DNA of 64,000 nt from Jatrophihabitans telluris (GCF_023516435.1 NZ_CP097332.1:248001-312000), one strand, 5' to 3'; counted from the stretch's first letter, positions 42,536-51,101 are shown. Numbers and translations: made by a program. Notes: a model not told the origin generated them from the sequence alone.

Positions 42536-44152
42536 TCACCGAGCGCATGGGTGGGTCTGCAAGCCCGGCAGGGGGTCGAACATGCTGGTCAGGCGGTAAC
42601 GACCCGGCTGGGAGATCCACATCTGCACCCCATCGGCCGTGGGCTGGATGCAGCCCACGGCGGCCGGATCCAGATTGTCCCGCTGCAGGACGAGATAACG
42701 GGAGTAGTTGACCCGCACCGTCACGCTTCCAGGATGGTCGACGAGAATCGCGACGCCGGTCGCATCGATGCCGAGGGTCGTCGCTCCGATGATGAACGGC
42801 GCCGGGTTCGACACCCGGTACAGCGTCCAGTTCGCTGAATGCCATTCCTCGTGAAGGTAGGGCAGACCGGCGCCGACGAGCTGGGCCTCGGCGCGGGCGG
42901 CGTAGTCGAGATCGGCGTTCGGCACAGCGACCCAGGAGACCGCCATCCGATCGAGCCAGCTTCGGTAGGTGGTGGCGTCGAGGCCGTCCGAGTCGTAGAA
43001 GAGCGGGTTGTGCGCCCGGTCGGCCTGACGGTCCCAGCCGCGAGCCAACGGCACCGATCCGGCCAGGTAGGCGGCAGACCATTGACTGCTCGGTGCGAGC
43101 ACCTCCAGTCGTTGGCCGGTCGCGGACGCACCCTCGAGGCGCTTGTCGGTCTGCAACTGCGCGAGCAGCGGGGCGTAGAACCGGGCCTGCGCGGACGGGA
43201 CGTCGGCTTTCGCCAGTTGTTCTACGAGATCGGCCGCCGGCCACACGGCGACGAGGACCGCCGCGACGATGCGCCAGCGCAGGCGGGCGCTGCCGGTGAG
43301 CGCGAGCGGGACCGCGAACACCCAGGCGATGCGGGCGATGTTGCCCCCGATGGCGGTGGGTACGGCGAGCAGCACGACCATCGCCGCCAGGACGAGGAGT
43401 GCACCCGTGCGGACGCTGGGAGCCGGCCTGGTGGCGATCACCGCGGCGCAGCCGATCGCGGGTGGGATCGCGTCGGTCAGTCTGAAGGGCATCTGCCCGG
43501 CGCTCGGAAACAGCAGGTACATGCCGACCGCCACGACGGCCAGCAGCCCGCACAGCATGGCAACCTCCCTGCTGCGTCGGCTCAACCAGAGGGCCGCCAG
43601 GGCGATACCGACGAACATGCCGGCCAACGGACTGGCCAGGGTGCTGGCGACGGCGAGCAGGGCGGCCCACGCCCACGCGCGACGGTCCACCGCGACCAGG
43701 CACCACAAAGCAGCCGCCAGGCCGACGGCGAACGTGGTCCGTCCGGCGACGACGTCGGCAGCCTCGAAACCGACCGCGGTTGCCGTTACCAGTCCGGGTG
43801 CGGAACTGTGCCGGGCCAGGCGGGCGGTCGCGGCCGCGCTCAGCACCAGCGCGAGGGCGCCGGTCAGAAAAACCCCGAGCCTGGCCATGATGGCCGGGAC
43901 GATCACGCTGTAGGAAAACGTGGTCAGGCCGCCGTACCAGGACGTCCACCACGAGCTGCCGATCCCGCGCAGGGCGGCGGCACTTCGCGCCTGCTGGGCC
44001 GCCAGGTCCGGTGACCGTGGCGACCATGCGAGGTAGGCGAGCGCAACGAGGGCCGTGGCGACGGTGGCGGCCAGGACCGGGCGGCCCCGCAGGACGACGG
44101 CGAAGCGCGACCGTCCCGCTTGGGCCGTACCGTCGCGGCGTACCTCTGCCAC
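42536..44152 (-). CDS. Polytopic membrane protein, possibly a GT-C-like protein
   Basis: 538 residues. About ten membrane helices fill the first ~320 residues, followed by a ~215-residue extracytoplasmic domain (ADVPSAQARFYAPLLAQLQTDKRLEG, SYRSWLDRM, NWTLYRVSNPAPFI, VTVRVNYSRYLVLQ). The layout resembles GT-C glycosyltransferases, and SWWTSWYGGLTTFSYSVIVP in the first loop recalls the YGG region of such enzymes, but no DD/DE/ED motif is certain. Function unknown; a role in surface glycan assembly is inferred. Confidence 0.7.
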   Translation of the reverse strand: MAEVRRDGTAQAGRSRFAVVLRGRPVLAATVATALVALAYLAWSPRSPDLAAQQARSAAALRGIGSSWWTSWYGGLTTFSYSVIVPAIMARLGVFLTGALALVLSAAATARLARHSSAPGLVTATAVGFEAADVVAGRTTFAVGLAAALWCLVAVDRRAWAWAALLAVASTLASPLAGMFVGIALAALWLSRRSREVAMLCGLLAVVAVGMYLLFPSAGQMPFRLTDAIPPAIGCAAVIATRPAPSVRTGALLVLAAMVVLLAVPTAIGGNIARIAWVFAVPLALTGSARLRWRIVAAVLVAVWPAADLVEQLAKADVPSAQARFYAPLLAQLQTDKRLEGASATGQRLEVLAPSSQWSAAYLAGSVPLARGWDRQADRAHNPLFYDSDGLDATTYRSWLDRMAVSWVAVPNADLDYAARAEAQLVGAGLPYLHEEWHSANWTLYRVSNPAPFIIGATTLGIDATGVAILVDHPGSVTVRVNYSRYLVLQRDNLDPAAVGCIQPTADGVQMWISQPGRYRLTSMFDPLPGLQTHPCAR

Positions 44153-44359
44153 CTACGCTCCTCACGTCCGGCTGCCGACCACGAGCTCGGTCAGAGATCG
44201 ATGCCGATTATCGGCGCCGTTCATGTGAGTACCGCCTAGGTCAGCCGGCCCGCTGCCTTCGCGGCCGCCTGCGATGCCCACGACCTGCTGCGAGCGACGG
44301 GCCTCGGTGGGAGGATGCAGCGCAGGACGGGTTACCGGGTCGGTAGCGAGGCGGTCGAC

Positions 44360-45064
44360 ATGGCGAATACAGGCATTCGCGGACGGGCTTCACACGCAAG
44401 CACAGCTGCCCCGCGGGCCGTCCACGCCTGGCGGTGGCTGCTGGCGCCTGGTCTGCTGGCTTTCCTCGTCTGGCTCTGGGGAGGTTACGTCCTGAGCTGG
44501 AAGTGGACGGGGCTGTCGGGCTCGGTGAAGCTGTGGGATTGGCTGCAGGTCCTGGCCCTGCCGGTGGCATTGGGACTGGCCCCGTTGCTCATCGATCGCC
44601 GACGGCACTTGCGGCGGGTCCACCATCTGTCGGCAGCCGGGGGGCTGATCGTCTTCGCGGGCCTCGTCCTGGCCGGATACCTGGTCCCGCTGGGCTGGAC
44701 CGGATTCACCGGAAACACGTTGTGGGACTGGCTCGAACTCCTGCTTCTGCCGTTGGTCGTCGCCACCGGTTCGCTCTGGGTACGCCTCGAACGCCAACGG
44801 GCCTCGACGGAGCCGGGCCGACCCCGTCCACCCCTGACGCGCCGCCGCCTCCTCGTGCTGGTGGTGGTCGCGGTCCTCGTCGTGGCCCTGGTTCTCGGCG
44901 GGTACCTGATCCCCTTGAGCTGGACGGGATTTCGAGGCAACACCGCCTGGGACTGGGTCAAGCTGATGGTTCTTCCCCTGCTGATCCCACTGGTGATCCT
45001 GCCGGTCTTGGCCAGGCGACTGGACCGGCACCTGACCAGCGCCGGTAGTTCCGCCGACCAATGA
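44360..45064 (+). CDS. Membrane protein with three internal GxTGFxGNxxWDW repeats, unknown function
   Basis: About 234 residues (ATG 44360; ATG 44315 also possible). Three repeats of ~65-80 residues each contain one membrane helix, a conserved GYL-P/S-x-WTGxxGNxxWDW loop and a second hydrophobic helix: GGYVLSWKWTGLSGSVKLWDW, AGYLVPLGWTGFTGNTLWDW and GGYLIPLSWTGFRGNTAWDW. The repeats have drifted apart, so they are old. Cytoplasmic linkers are Arg-rich. I know no named family for this protein. Confidence 0.75.
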   Translation: MANTGIRGRASHASTAAPRAVHAWRWLLAPGLLAFLVWLWGGYVLSWKWTGLSGSVKLWDWLQVLALPVALGLAPLLIDRRRHLRRVHHLSAAGGLIVFAGLVLAGYLVPLGWTGFTGNTLWDWLELLLLPLVVATGSLWVRLERQRASTEPGRPRPPLTRRRLLVLVVVAVLVVALVLGGYLIPLSWTGFRGNTAWDWVKLMVLPLLIPLVILPVLARRLDRHLTSAGSSADQ

Positions 45065-45239
45065 CGTCGACGGGCATCGACCGTCCGGCGACTGTGGCGC
45101 CGAGCCGCCCTAGGACGCTCGCGACAGCCTCTATGTGGACGCGGACCTTGGTCGTGCAGTCGTAGCTGTTGTTAGTGTGACGGAGCCGAACAGCCGGCTG
45201 GACGCTACCTCCGGGTAGCCCTCTCCGAGGGGAGCGGGC

Positions 45240-45848
45240 TTGCGTAAGTCCGACCCGGACGTCGCTCCTGTCGCTCCTGTCGCGTCGGACCCGGCCTCCG
45301 TTCTCAAGTTCGGACGTGGCCGCCGCTGGCTCGGTGTGGCCTACCTGGCAATGGCCGTTTGCTACGTGGCCGCGCACTGGTCGAACCCTGCTGAAGCGAC
45401 GACCTTCGGCGCGGCGTGGACGATCTTTGCCGGCGCCGCGGCCCTCATGCCGTCCACGCGAATCGACGCTGCCGGCGTCCACCAGGTTGAACTCAGGTGG
45501 GACCGTGGCCCTCGGTTCCGCAGGACCGTCGCGTGGCACGACGTGTCCGAGATCGTCCGGCCGCCGAAGGGTTCGTTGACGCCTGCGGTACATGTGCGCA
45601 CTGTCGACGGCGAACTGGTTCGGCTGATGGCCGTGCCCGTGGATCGGGTGAGTGAGATCGCGGCAATTTCGGGAAAGCCCACCGTCACGGGGCCGCCCGA
45701 GTCAGCGTCGCCGCTTCCCGCGCCTGCGCCGGTCCCGGCCCGTCCAAGCGAGCACGAGGAGCAACGGAGGCTGGACGTCAGGTTCGCCGCCCTCCAGGCC
45801 CGCCAGCGGCAGCTCGAAGAGGGCATCCGTCGCCGACCGGCAGGCTGA
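45240..45848 (+). CDS. Membrane protein with PH-like domain
   Basis: 202 residues from a TTG start with a strong ggggag upstream. Two membrane helices (about 30-70: RWLGVAYLAMAVCYVAAHW, TFGAAWTIFAGAAALMP) are followed by a PH-like cytoplasmic region (about 75-145: RRTVAWHDVSEIVRPPKGSLTPAVHVRTVDGELVRL). A Pro-rich linker and a charged C-terminal helix (EEQRRLDVRFAALQARQRQLEEG) complete it. Function unknown. Similar in plan to the PH protein at 55468. Confidence 0.75.
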   Translation: MRKSDPDVAPVAPVASDPASVLKFGRGRRWLGVAYLAMAVCYVAAHWSNPAEATTFGAAWTIFAGAAALMPSTRIDAAGVHQVELRWDRGPRFRRTVAWHDVSEIVRPPKGSLTPAVHVRTVDGELVRLMAVPVDRVSEIAAISGKPTVTGPPESASPLPAPAPVPARPSEHEEQRRLDVRFAALQARQRQLEEGIRRRPAG

Positions 45849-45893
45849 GGAAATGCGGTGGCCCCGGCAGGGCCGGTGCGTAAGGATCAGATG

Positions 45894-46466
45894 ATGACCG
45901 ACGCGACCGCTCGATGGACCAAGGCCACGAAGTACGCCGACATGTGGATCGATCCCGGCGAGGATCCGCGAGCCAAACCGGCAACCGGAACCGACGAGCG
46001 CAGTGTGCTGCTGGACTACCTGAGTCGATACCGGCTGACCCTGGAAATGAAATGCGCCGACCTGGACGCCGCGCAACTGGCCAGCCGGTCGGTTCCGCCC
46101 TCGACCATGTCGCTACTCGGGATGGTGCGTCACATGGCCGAGGTGGAGCGCTCCTGGTTCCGGCGGGTGATGGACCGCCAGGACGCCCCGCCGCTCTACT
46201 CAACCGACGCGGCGCGCGACGCCGACTGGGACGGTGCCGTCGCCGACGAGGCCGTGGTGGCCCAGGCGTGGCAGGCATGGCGCGATGAGGTCACCTTCGC
46301 CGAGGAGTACCTGGCGCGGACGCCCGACCTTGCGACTATGGGCGACCGTCACGGGAAACCTCTACCGCTACGGGACATTCTCGTTCACATGATCGAGGAG
46401 TACGCGCGTCACTGCGGGCATGCCGACCTGTTGCGCGAGTGCATCGACGGTCGTATCGGGCAGTGA
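45894..46466 (+). CDS. DinB family protein (DUF664)
   Basis: 190 residues from the second ATG of an ATGATG pair (45891/45894). DERSVLLDYLSRYRLTLEMKCADLDAAQLASRSVPPSTMSLLGMVRHMAEVERSWFRRVM and IEEYARHCGHADLLRECIDG match DUF664 DinB proteins, with His residues at about 86 and in the C-terminal HCGHAD metal-site segment. Probably a metal-dependent thiol transferase fold; the substrate is unknown. Confidence 0.88.
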   Translation: MTDATARWTKATKYADMWIDPGEDPRAKPATGTDERSVLLDYLSRYRLTLEMKCADLDAAQLASRSVPPSTMSLLGMVRHMAEVERSWFRRVMDRQDAPPLYSTDAARDADWDGAVADEAVVAQAWQAWRDEVTFAEEYLARTPDLATMGDRHGKPLPLRDILVHMIEEYARHCGHADLLRECIDGRIGQ

Positions 46467-46519
46467 CGAGGGCGGCGTGGGCGGGCGATCAGCAGGCGGG
46501 ATCGGTGCGGGATCCCTGC

Positions 46520-46584
46520 GGGATCAGCGGGCGGGATCAGCGGGCGGGATCAGCGGGCGGGATCAGCGGGCGGGATCAGCGGGC
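46520..46584. repeat. 13-bp tandem array, five exact units, containing a stop codon
   Basis: gggatcagcgggc at 46520, 46533, 46546, 46559 and 46572. The minus-strand MmcQ gene ends in the fourth unit: because 13 is one more than a multiple of three, the same ctgatc reads as GCT GAT in one copy and as CGC TGA (stop) in the next. Degenerate copies extend to about 46490. Confidence 0.9.
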
Positions 46585-46916
46585 GCACGCATCCGCCAGG
46601 CGTCGGTGACGAGTTCGGTGAGCCGGACGGTGTCGACTTCGCTCAGCCGCAGCATGACCAGCGGCCACCCGTCGTAGGCCGGGGTGGTGAAGAACAGATC
46701 GGGTTCCCCTAGCAGCAGAGCCTGCTTCTCGGCCTCGTCACCCACGAACAGCACGGCGATATCGGAGCGGATGACACGCCGTCTGCCCGGAACCCGCTCC
46801 GGGTAGGACCACACGAACCCCTTGTTGTCGACACGGAAATCAAATCCTTCGCTGTCGATTTCCACCGCGCGCGGAAGGGAAAGGGCGATCCGGCGTACGT
46901 CCTCGGCCTCAGCCAC
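46563..46916 (-). CDS. MmcQ/YjbR-type DNA-binding protein family member
   Basis: 117 residues from the GTG at 46916 (AEAEDVRRIALSLPRAVE). FDFRVDNKGFVWSYPERVPGRRRVIRSDIAVLFVGDEAEKQALLLGEPDLFFTTPAYDGWPLVMLRL is the YjbR/CyaY-like double-wing fold. Function of the family is poorly known. The last six residues (APADPAR) and the stop codon are supplied by the 13-bp array at 46520-46584. Confidence 0.88.
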   Translation of the reverse strand: MAEAEDVRRIALSLPRAVEIDSEGFDFRVDNKGFVWSYPERVPGRRRVIRSDIAVLFVGDEAEKQALLLGEPDLFFTTPAYDGWPLVMLRLSEVDTVRLTELVTDAWRMRAPADPAR

Positions 46917-47024
46917 GGCCGTCGCTCTTGATCCTCGGCAGGTCCAGCACTCGGACAGCCTAAGTCCACGGCAGCCGTTCACGGGTCCGGTTCTGGGCCT
47001 CTTGTGTCGTCGTAGGCTGGGTTC

Positions 47025-47576
47025 ATGAACTCGGCACTGCGCGGTCTGGCCGGCCGGGTCCGGTGGTGGTGGCCCCGGCAGCGGCACGCTCTGCTCGACT
47101 TCCTGCTGACCTCGGTCATCGGTGCGCGCTGGATCTCCCGGACCACCCGTCCCGCCCTGCTCCGGGCCGTGGGTCTGGACGTGAGCAAGAACGTCACCTT
47201 CGAGTCCGGTGTGGTGATCCGCGCCGGCCGGGCTCTGCACGTCGGCCCGTACTCGTTCGTCAACACCGAGTGCGTGCTCGACCTGCAGGAGTCGATCACG
47301 ATCGGGTCGAACGTGCACCTGGCGCATCGGGTCATGCTGCTGACCGTCAGCCATGAAGCGGGCGGCCCGCAACGACGGGCCGGTGATCTCGCGGCCCGCC
47401 CGATCGTCGTCGAGGACGGCTGCTGGCTCGGCGCATCCGTCGTGGTCCTGCCGGGGGTGCGGATCGCGCGGGGATGCATCGTCGCGGCCGGCGCGGTCGT
47501 CGTGGCCGACACCGAGCCGGACGGCTTGTACGCGGGAGTCCCAGCCGCTCGCGTGCGGGAGCTGTCGACCGCCTGA
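47025..47576 (+). CDS. Hexapeptide-repeat acyltransferase (LbH family)
   Basis: 183 residues. Left-handed helix hexads run from about 55 to 170 (VTFESGVVIRAGRALHVGPYSFVNTECVLDL, ITIGSNVHLAHRVMLLTVSHE, IVVEDGCWLGASVVVLPGVRIARGCIVAAGAVV). The catalytic His is likely in LAHRVMLLTVSH. An N-terminal basic region (RVRWWWPRQRHA) may touch the membrane. Probably acetylates or otherwise acylates a sugar or surface glycan. Followed 26 bp later by an iron-permease-like gene. Confidence 0.9.
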   Translation: MNSALRGLAGRVRWWWPRQRHALLDFLLTSVIGARWISRTTRPALLRAVGLDVSKNVTFESGVVIRAGRALHVGPYSFVNTECVLDLQESITIGSNVHLAHRVMLLTVSHEAGGPQRRAGDLAARPIVVEDGCWLGASVVVLPGVRIARGCIVAAGAVVVADTEPDGLYAGVPAARVRELSTA

Positions 47577-47602
47577 CGCGGTGCGCGGGCGAGGTCGGCC
47601 TG

Positions 47603-48046
47603 ATGCACATACTGGATGGCATGACCCCGAACAGTGACAACACCCGACTGCCCGGTAGCCGGTTGCTGCACCGCATCGACCAGCTCGCCTCCCGTCCCGC
47701 GATTGCCGTAGCCGTTGTCGTCGCGGACGGGCTGTGGGTGATCTACAGCTCGGTGATCGGGTTCCCGAACCGCCTCGAGACGGTGTTCCAGACACTGGTG
47801 GCCGCGCTGACCCTGGCGATGGTGTTCGTGATCCAGCACACGCAGTCTCGGCAGCAAGTCGCCACTCAGCGCAAGCTCGACGAGATCCTGCACGCCCTTC
47901 CCCGGGCCAGCAACCGTCTGATCGCGCTGGAGGACGGCTCGGACGAGGCGCTCGGCACGGCCCAGCAAGCCCACCGCGAGCTGCGGCGCCAGGCGGTACG
48001 GACTTCGCACCCGGACACCGAGGATTCCGGCGCCGCCCCGAACTGA
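47603..48046 (+). CDS. Low-affinity iron permease family protein
   Basis: 147 residues from the ATG at 47603 (47621 also plausible). Two membrane helices (about 35-85: RPAIAVAVVVADGLWVIYSS, TLVAALTLAMVFVIQHTQSRQQ) come before the family signature RKLDEILHALPRASNRLIALEDGSDEAL. This family is named after fungal Fet4-type transport, but bacterial members this short lack a full pore and their role is unproven. Confidence 0.85.
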   Translation: MHILDGMTPNSDNTRLPGSRLLHRIDQLASRPAIAVAVVVADGLWVIYSSVIGFPNRLETVFQTLVAALTLAMVFVIQHTQSRQQVATQRKLDEILHALPRASNRLIALEDGSDEALGTAQQAHRELRRQAVRTSHPDTEDSGAAPN

Positions 48047-48078
48047 CGGCCACCGTTTCGGCGGGGTAAACGGCTGGC

Positions 48079-48110
48079 TAAATCGAAACGATACGGTTGC
48101 GTTTCGAATT
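48079..48110. promoter_or_regulatory. TetR operator candidate
   Basis: aaatcgaaacg, seven to nine bases, cgtttcgaatt: 7-bp perfect core arms cgaaacg/cgtttcg plus near-match flanks. It lies 24 bp upstream of the TetR GTG and so fits autoregulation of the TetR-MFS operon. Confidence 0.65.
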
Positions 48111-48133
48111 GATAGTGGTTACTGTCGGGCGAT

Positions 48134-48829
48134 GTGGATGCCGCCTCCGTTTCTCCCGATGATGCCACATCGGCGCAGCCAGCGCCGACGCGTGGCACGC
48201 CGGGCCGCAGCCTGGACAGCACGAAGGACCCGCTGATCCACGACGCGGCGATCGAGCTGATCGCCGAGCTCGGTTACGAACGCGTCAGTATGGAGGCCAT
48301 CGCCGCCAGGGCCCAGGCCTCGAAAGCGACTCTGTACCGTCGCTGGCCGTCCAAGGCCGAACTCGTGGCGGACGCGATGAAGTGCCGAATGGCCACCGAT
48401 GAAGTCCTCCCCGACACCGGCGATGTCCGGGAGGACCTGCTCAGTGGCTTGCGCCGGATGACCAAGGACATGGCCGCGCACGACGTCGCCCTGACCGTGG
48501 GTCTGATGAACGCCATGCGCAGCGATCCGGAACTGGCGCGGGTGATTCGCGAACGGATGTTCGACGTCAAGCATGCCGCCGTGCAGGCGTGGCTGCGGCG
48601 CGCGATCGAGCGGGGACAGCTGCCCCGCACGGCCGACGTCGAGCTGTTCCAGGAAGTGGCGCCGGCCATGGTCTTCATGCGGCTGATGGTGACCGGCCAG
48701 CCGGTCGACGAGGTCTTCATCCGCCGCATCGTCGACGACGTGCTGTTGCCGCTGTTGTTCAGAAACCCCACCGACCCCCGAATGCCCGAAGAAAACCCGA
48801 TAGTGAACGGACACCCTCATGAACTCTGA
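48134..48829 (+). CDS. TetR family transcriptional regulator
   Basis: 231 residues from GTG 48134. A disordered leader of ~30 residues precedes the HTH (about 35-85: LIHDAAIELIAELGYERVSMEAIAARAQASKATLYRRWPSKAELVADAM). The C-terminal domain resembles TetR_C_16/PF16859-type. Unlike the other two regulators in this window it is cotranscribed with its pump: the MFS ATG lies 11 bp inside its 3' end. The palindrome at 48079-48110 is its likely operator. Confidence 0.93.
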   Translation: MDAASVSPDDATSAQPAPTRGTPGRSLDSTKDPLIHDAAIELIAELGYERVSMEAIAARAQASKATLYRRWPSKAELVADAMKCRMATDEVLPDTGDVREDLLSGLRRMTKDMAAHDVALTVGLMNAMRSDPELARVIRERMFDVKHAAVQAWLRRAIERGQLPRTADVELFQEVAPAMVFMRLMVTGQPVDEVFIRRIVDDVLLPLLFRNPTDPRMPEENPIVNGHPHEL

Positions 48830-50336
48830 GTTGGAACTCGATCCGCCCCTCGCGGTGGCGCAGGACGGGGCCTCGACGGCACCGGATCCGAAACGTTGGA
48901 TCGCCCTGGCCATCATCGCGGTATCGCAATTGATGGTCGTGCTTGATGCATCGATCGTGAACATCGCTCTTCCGAAAGCCCAAACGGCGCTGGGCATCTC
49001 CGACGTCGATCGCCAGTGGGTCGTGACGGCCTACACGCTCGCCTTCGGTGGCCTGCTGCTGCTCGGTGGCCGGATCGCCGATTTCGTCGGCCGCAAGAGG
49101 ATGTTCCTCGTCGGGCTGGCCGGTTTCGCAGCCGCCTCCGCGCTCGGTGGAATCGCGCAGAACGCGGCCATGTTGTTCGGCGCGCGAGCCCTTCAAGGTG
49201 CGTTTGCGGCTCTGCTCGCCCCCGCGGCGCTGTCGCTGATCACCGTGACCTTCACCGAGACGAAGGAGCGCGCCCAGGCTTTCGCGGTGTACGGCGCAAT
49301 CTCCGGTGGTGGCGCGGCAATCGGCCTGATCGTCGGCGGCGTGCTGACCGAGTACGCCTCGTGGCGCTGGTGCCTCGGCGTGAACGTGCCGATCGCGGCG
49401 CTGGCGGCAGTGGGCGCGATCTACTACGTCCACGAGAGCAAGGCGCACGGAGACACGAAGTACGACATCCCCGGCGCGGTGCTGGTGACCGGCGGCCTGG
49501 TCAGCCTGGTCTACGGCTTCACCGAGGCGGCCAAGACCGGCGTGGGCTGGCTGTCGGGATCGACCCTGTTCTTCCTCGGCCTGGCCGTGGTGATGCTGGT
49601 CGGCTTCGTCGCGGTCGAGGCGCGTTCGCAGAATCCCCTGCTGCCGTTGCGGATCGTGCTCGACCGCAACCGCGGCGGCTCGTACCTGGCCTCGCTGCTC
49701 GTCGGCGCCGGACTGTTCGCGATGTTCCTGTTCCTGACCTACTACTTCCAGGTCAACCTGGGTTACAGCCCGCTGAAGTCGGGCCTGGCGTTCCTGCCGT
49801 TCAGCGGCGGAATCATCGTGACCGCCGGGCTGGTCTCCAACCTGCTGCCTCGAACGGGACCGAAGCCGCTCATGGTGCTCGGATCAATCATGGCTGCGGT
49901 TGGCCTGCTGCTGTTCACCTCGATCAGTGACACGTCGAGTTGGCTCACCCACGTGCTGCCCGGCGAGCTGCTGATGTCCGTGGGCCTGGCGCTGGTGTTC
50001 GTGCCTCTTGCGAGCCTGTCGCTGATGGGCGTCGGCGATCACGACGCCGGGGTCGCGAGCGCGATGCTCAACACCAGTCAGCAGATCGGCGGCTCGTTGG
50101 GCACGGCCCTGCTGAACACCTTCTACGCCAGCGCGGTGACGGCCTATCTGGCCAGTCACGTGCGGACCCGGTCGGATCTGAGGACCCAGACGCCACTGGC
50201 CCTGATCCACGGCTATCACGTGGCGTTCTGGATCGGTGTCGGACTGCTCGCCGCCGCCAGCGTCGCGATCATCGTGTTGATCAACGCACGCCGGGATGAC
50301 CTGCCCGCCGAGGGTGCGGTCGCCGTCGCGGCGTAA
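48819..50336 (+). CDS. DHA2-type MFS drug transporter
   Basis: 505 residues with 14 predicted helices. Helix 1 reads LDASIVNIALPKAQ, the A-motif GGRIADFVGRKRMF, and the C-motif region GGGAAIGLIVGGVLTEYASWRWCLGVNVP. Overlaps the TetR gene, so the two are expressed as one operon. A GC-rich hairpin terminator follows at 50357. Closely similar in plan to the pump at 25089. Confidence 0.94.
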   Translation: MNSELELDPPLAVAQDGASTAPDPKRWIALAIIAVSQLMVVLDASIVNIALPKAQTALGISDVDRQWVVTAYTLAFGGLLLLGGRIADFVGRKRMFLVGLAGFAAASALGGIAQNAAMLFGARALQGAFAALLAPAALSLITVTFTETKERAQAFAVYGAISGGGAAIGLIVGGVLTEYASWRWCLGVNVPIAALAAVGAIYYVHESKAHGDTKYDIPGAVLVTGGLVSLVYGFTEAAKTGVGWLSGSTLFFLGLAVVMLVGFVAVEARSQNPLLPLRIVLDRNRGGSYLASLLVGAGLFAMFLFLTYYFQVNLGYSPLKSGLAFLPFSGGIIVTAGLVSNLLPRTGPKPLMVLGSIMAAVGLLLFTSISDTSSWLTHVLPGELLMSVGLALVFVPLASLSLMGVGDHDAGVASAMLNTSQQIGGSLGTALLNTFYASAVTAYLASHVRTRSDLRTQTPLALIHGYHVAFWIGVGLLAAASVAIIVLINARRDDLPAEGAVAVAA

Positions 50337-50356
50337 CCGTCGGTCGAATTTCGGAG

Positions 50357-50387
50357 GCGACCCGCCGCAGACCATGCGGCGGGTCGC
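50357..50387 (+). terminator. Hairpin terminator after TetR-MFS operon
   Basis: gcgacccgccgc (50357-50368) and gcggcgggtcgc (50376-50387): 12-bp perfect stem with a 7-base loop. No T-run follows, as is common in high-GC actinobacteria. Confidence 0.75.
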
Positions 50388-50429
50388 TCCCGAATGTTCG
50401 GACACCGGCACGACCGGTAGCTTTGGCCA

Positions 50430-51101
50430 ATGTTGTACCGAGCTACCGAACTCATCGGCTACCCAGCGGTGCGGGCGTACTTCCGCCCCGAGGTGACCGG
50501 CGCCGAGCGCGTCCCGAGGGCGGGTGCGGTGATCATCGCCGCGAACCATCTCTCGGCCTCGGATGAGGTCTTCACCCCCGTCGCCGCACGACGTCAGGTC
50601 GCCTACTTCGCCAAGGCGGAGTACTTCAACCAGCCCGGTTTGCGCGGCCGGTTCGTGGCTCGGGCGTTTCGCGAATTCGGCCATGTTCCGGTGGACCGGT
50701 CGGACACCCATGCGGCCGCCTCGACCATCAAGACCGGCGTCGAACTGCTCGGCGAGGGCAAGGCCCTGGGCATCTATCCCGAAGGCACCCGATCGCCGGA
50801 CGGCCACCTGCACAAGTTCCGTACCGGGGTGGCCAGGCTGGCCCTCAGATCGGGAGCGCCGGTGATACCAGTGGGCATCGTCGGCACCGACCGGGTGCTC
50901 ATCCCGGGCGACCGCCGCTGGCACCGGCAACCCATCGCCGTGCATTTCGGTGAGCCGCTGGACTTCTCCGGACGGGCCGAGGACGAGCGGTCTTCCCCGA
51001 TTTTGCGGGAGGTAACCGAAGCGGTCCGGGCCGCGATCCAGACCCTGTCGGGTCAGCATTACGTCGACAGCTACGCCAGCTCGGCCAAGCCCGGCGACTG
51101 A
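50430..51101 (+). CDS. Lysophospholipid acyltransferase (PlsC family)
   Basis: 223 residues. The HX4D catalytic motif is in AANHLSASDEVF, and the substrate-binding motif is YPEGTRSPDG. A conserved PVIPVGIVGTD segment follows. Transfers a fatty acyl group to lysophosphatidate at the inner membrane face during phospholipid or related lipid synthesis. Single gene, no lipid operon nearby. Confidence 0.93.
   Translation: MLYRATELIGYPAVRAYFRPEVTGAERVPRAGAVIIAANHLSASDEVFTPVAARRQVAYFAKAEYFNQPGLRGRFVARAFREFGHVPVDRSDTHAAASTIKTGVELLGEGKALGIYPEGTRSPDGHLHKFRTGVARLALRSGAPVIPVGIVGTDRVLIPGDRRWHRQPIAVHFGEPLDFSGRAEDERSSPILREVTEAVRAAIQTLSGQHYVDSYASSAKPGD

Noticed and set aside
47474-47602. Upstream extension of the iron-permease-like gene to 47474
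   Set aside because: It would overlap the acyltransferase gene by about 100 bp and translates to a non-conserved Arg-rich leader; the ATG at 47603 is better.
46917-48053. 496-residue version of the MmcQ gene
   Set aside because: The extra 379 residues are antisense to the acyltransferase and permease genes and contain no domain; the GTG at 46916 starts the conserved fold.
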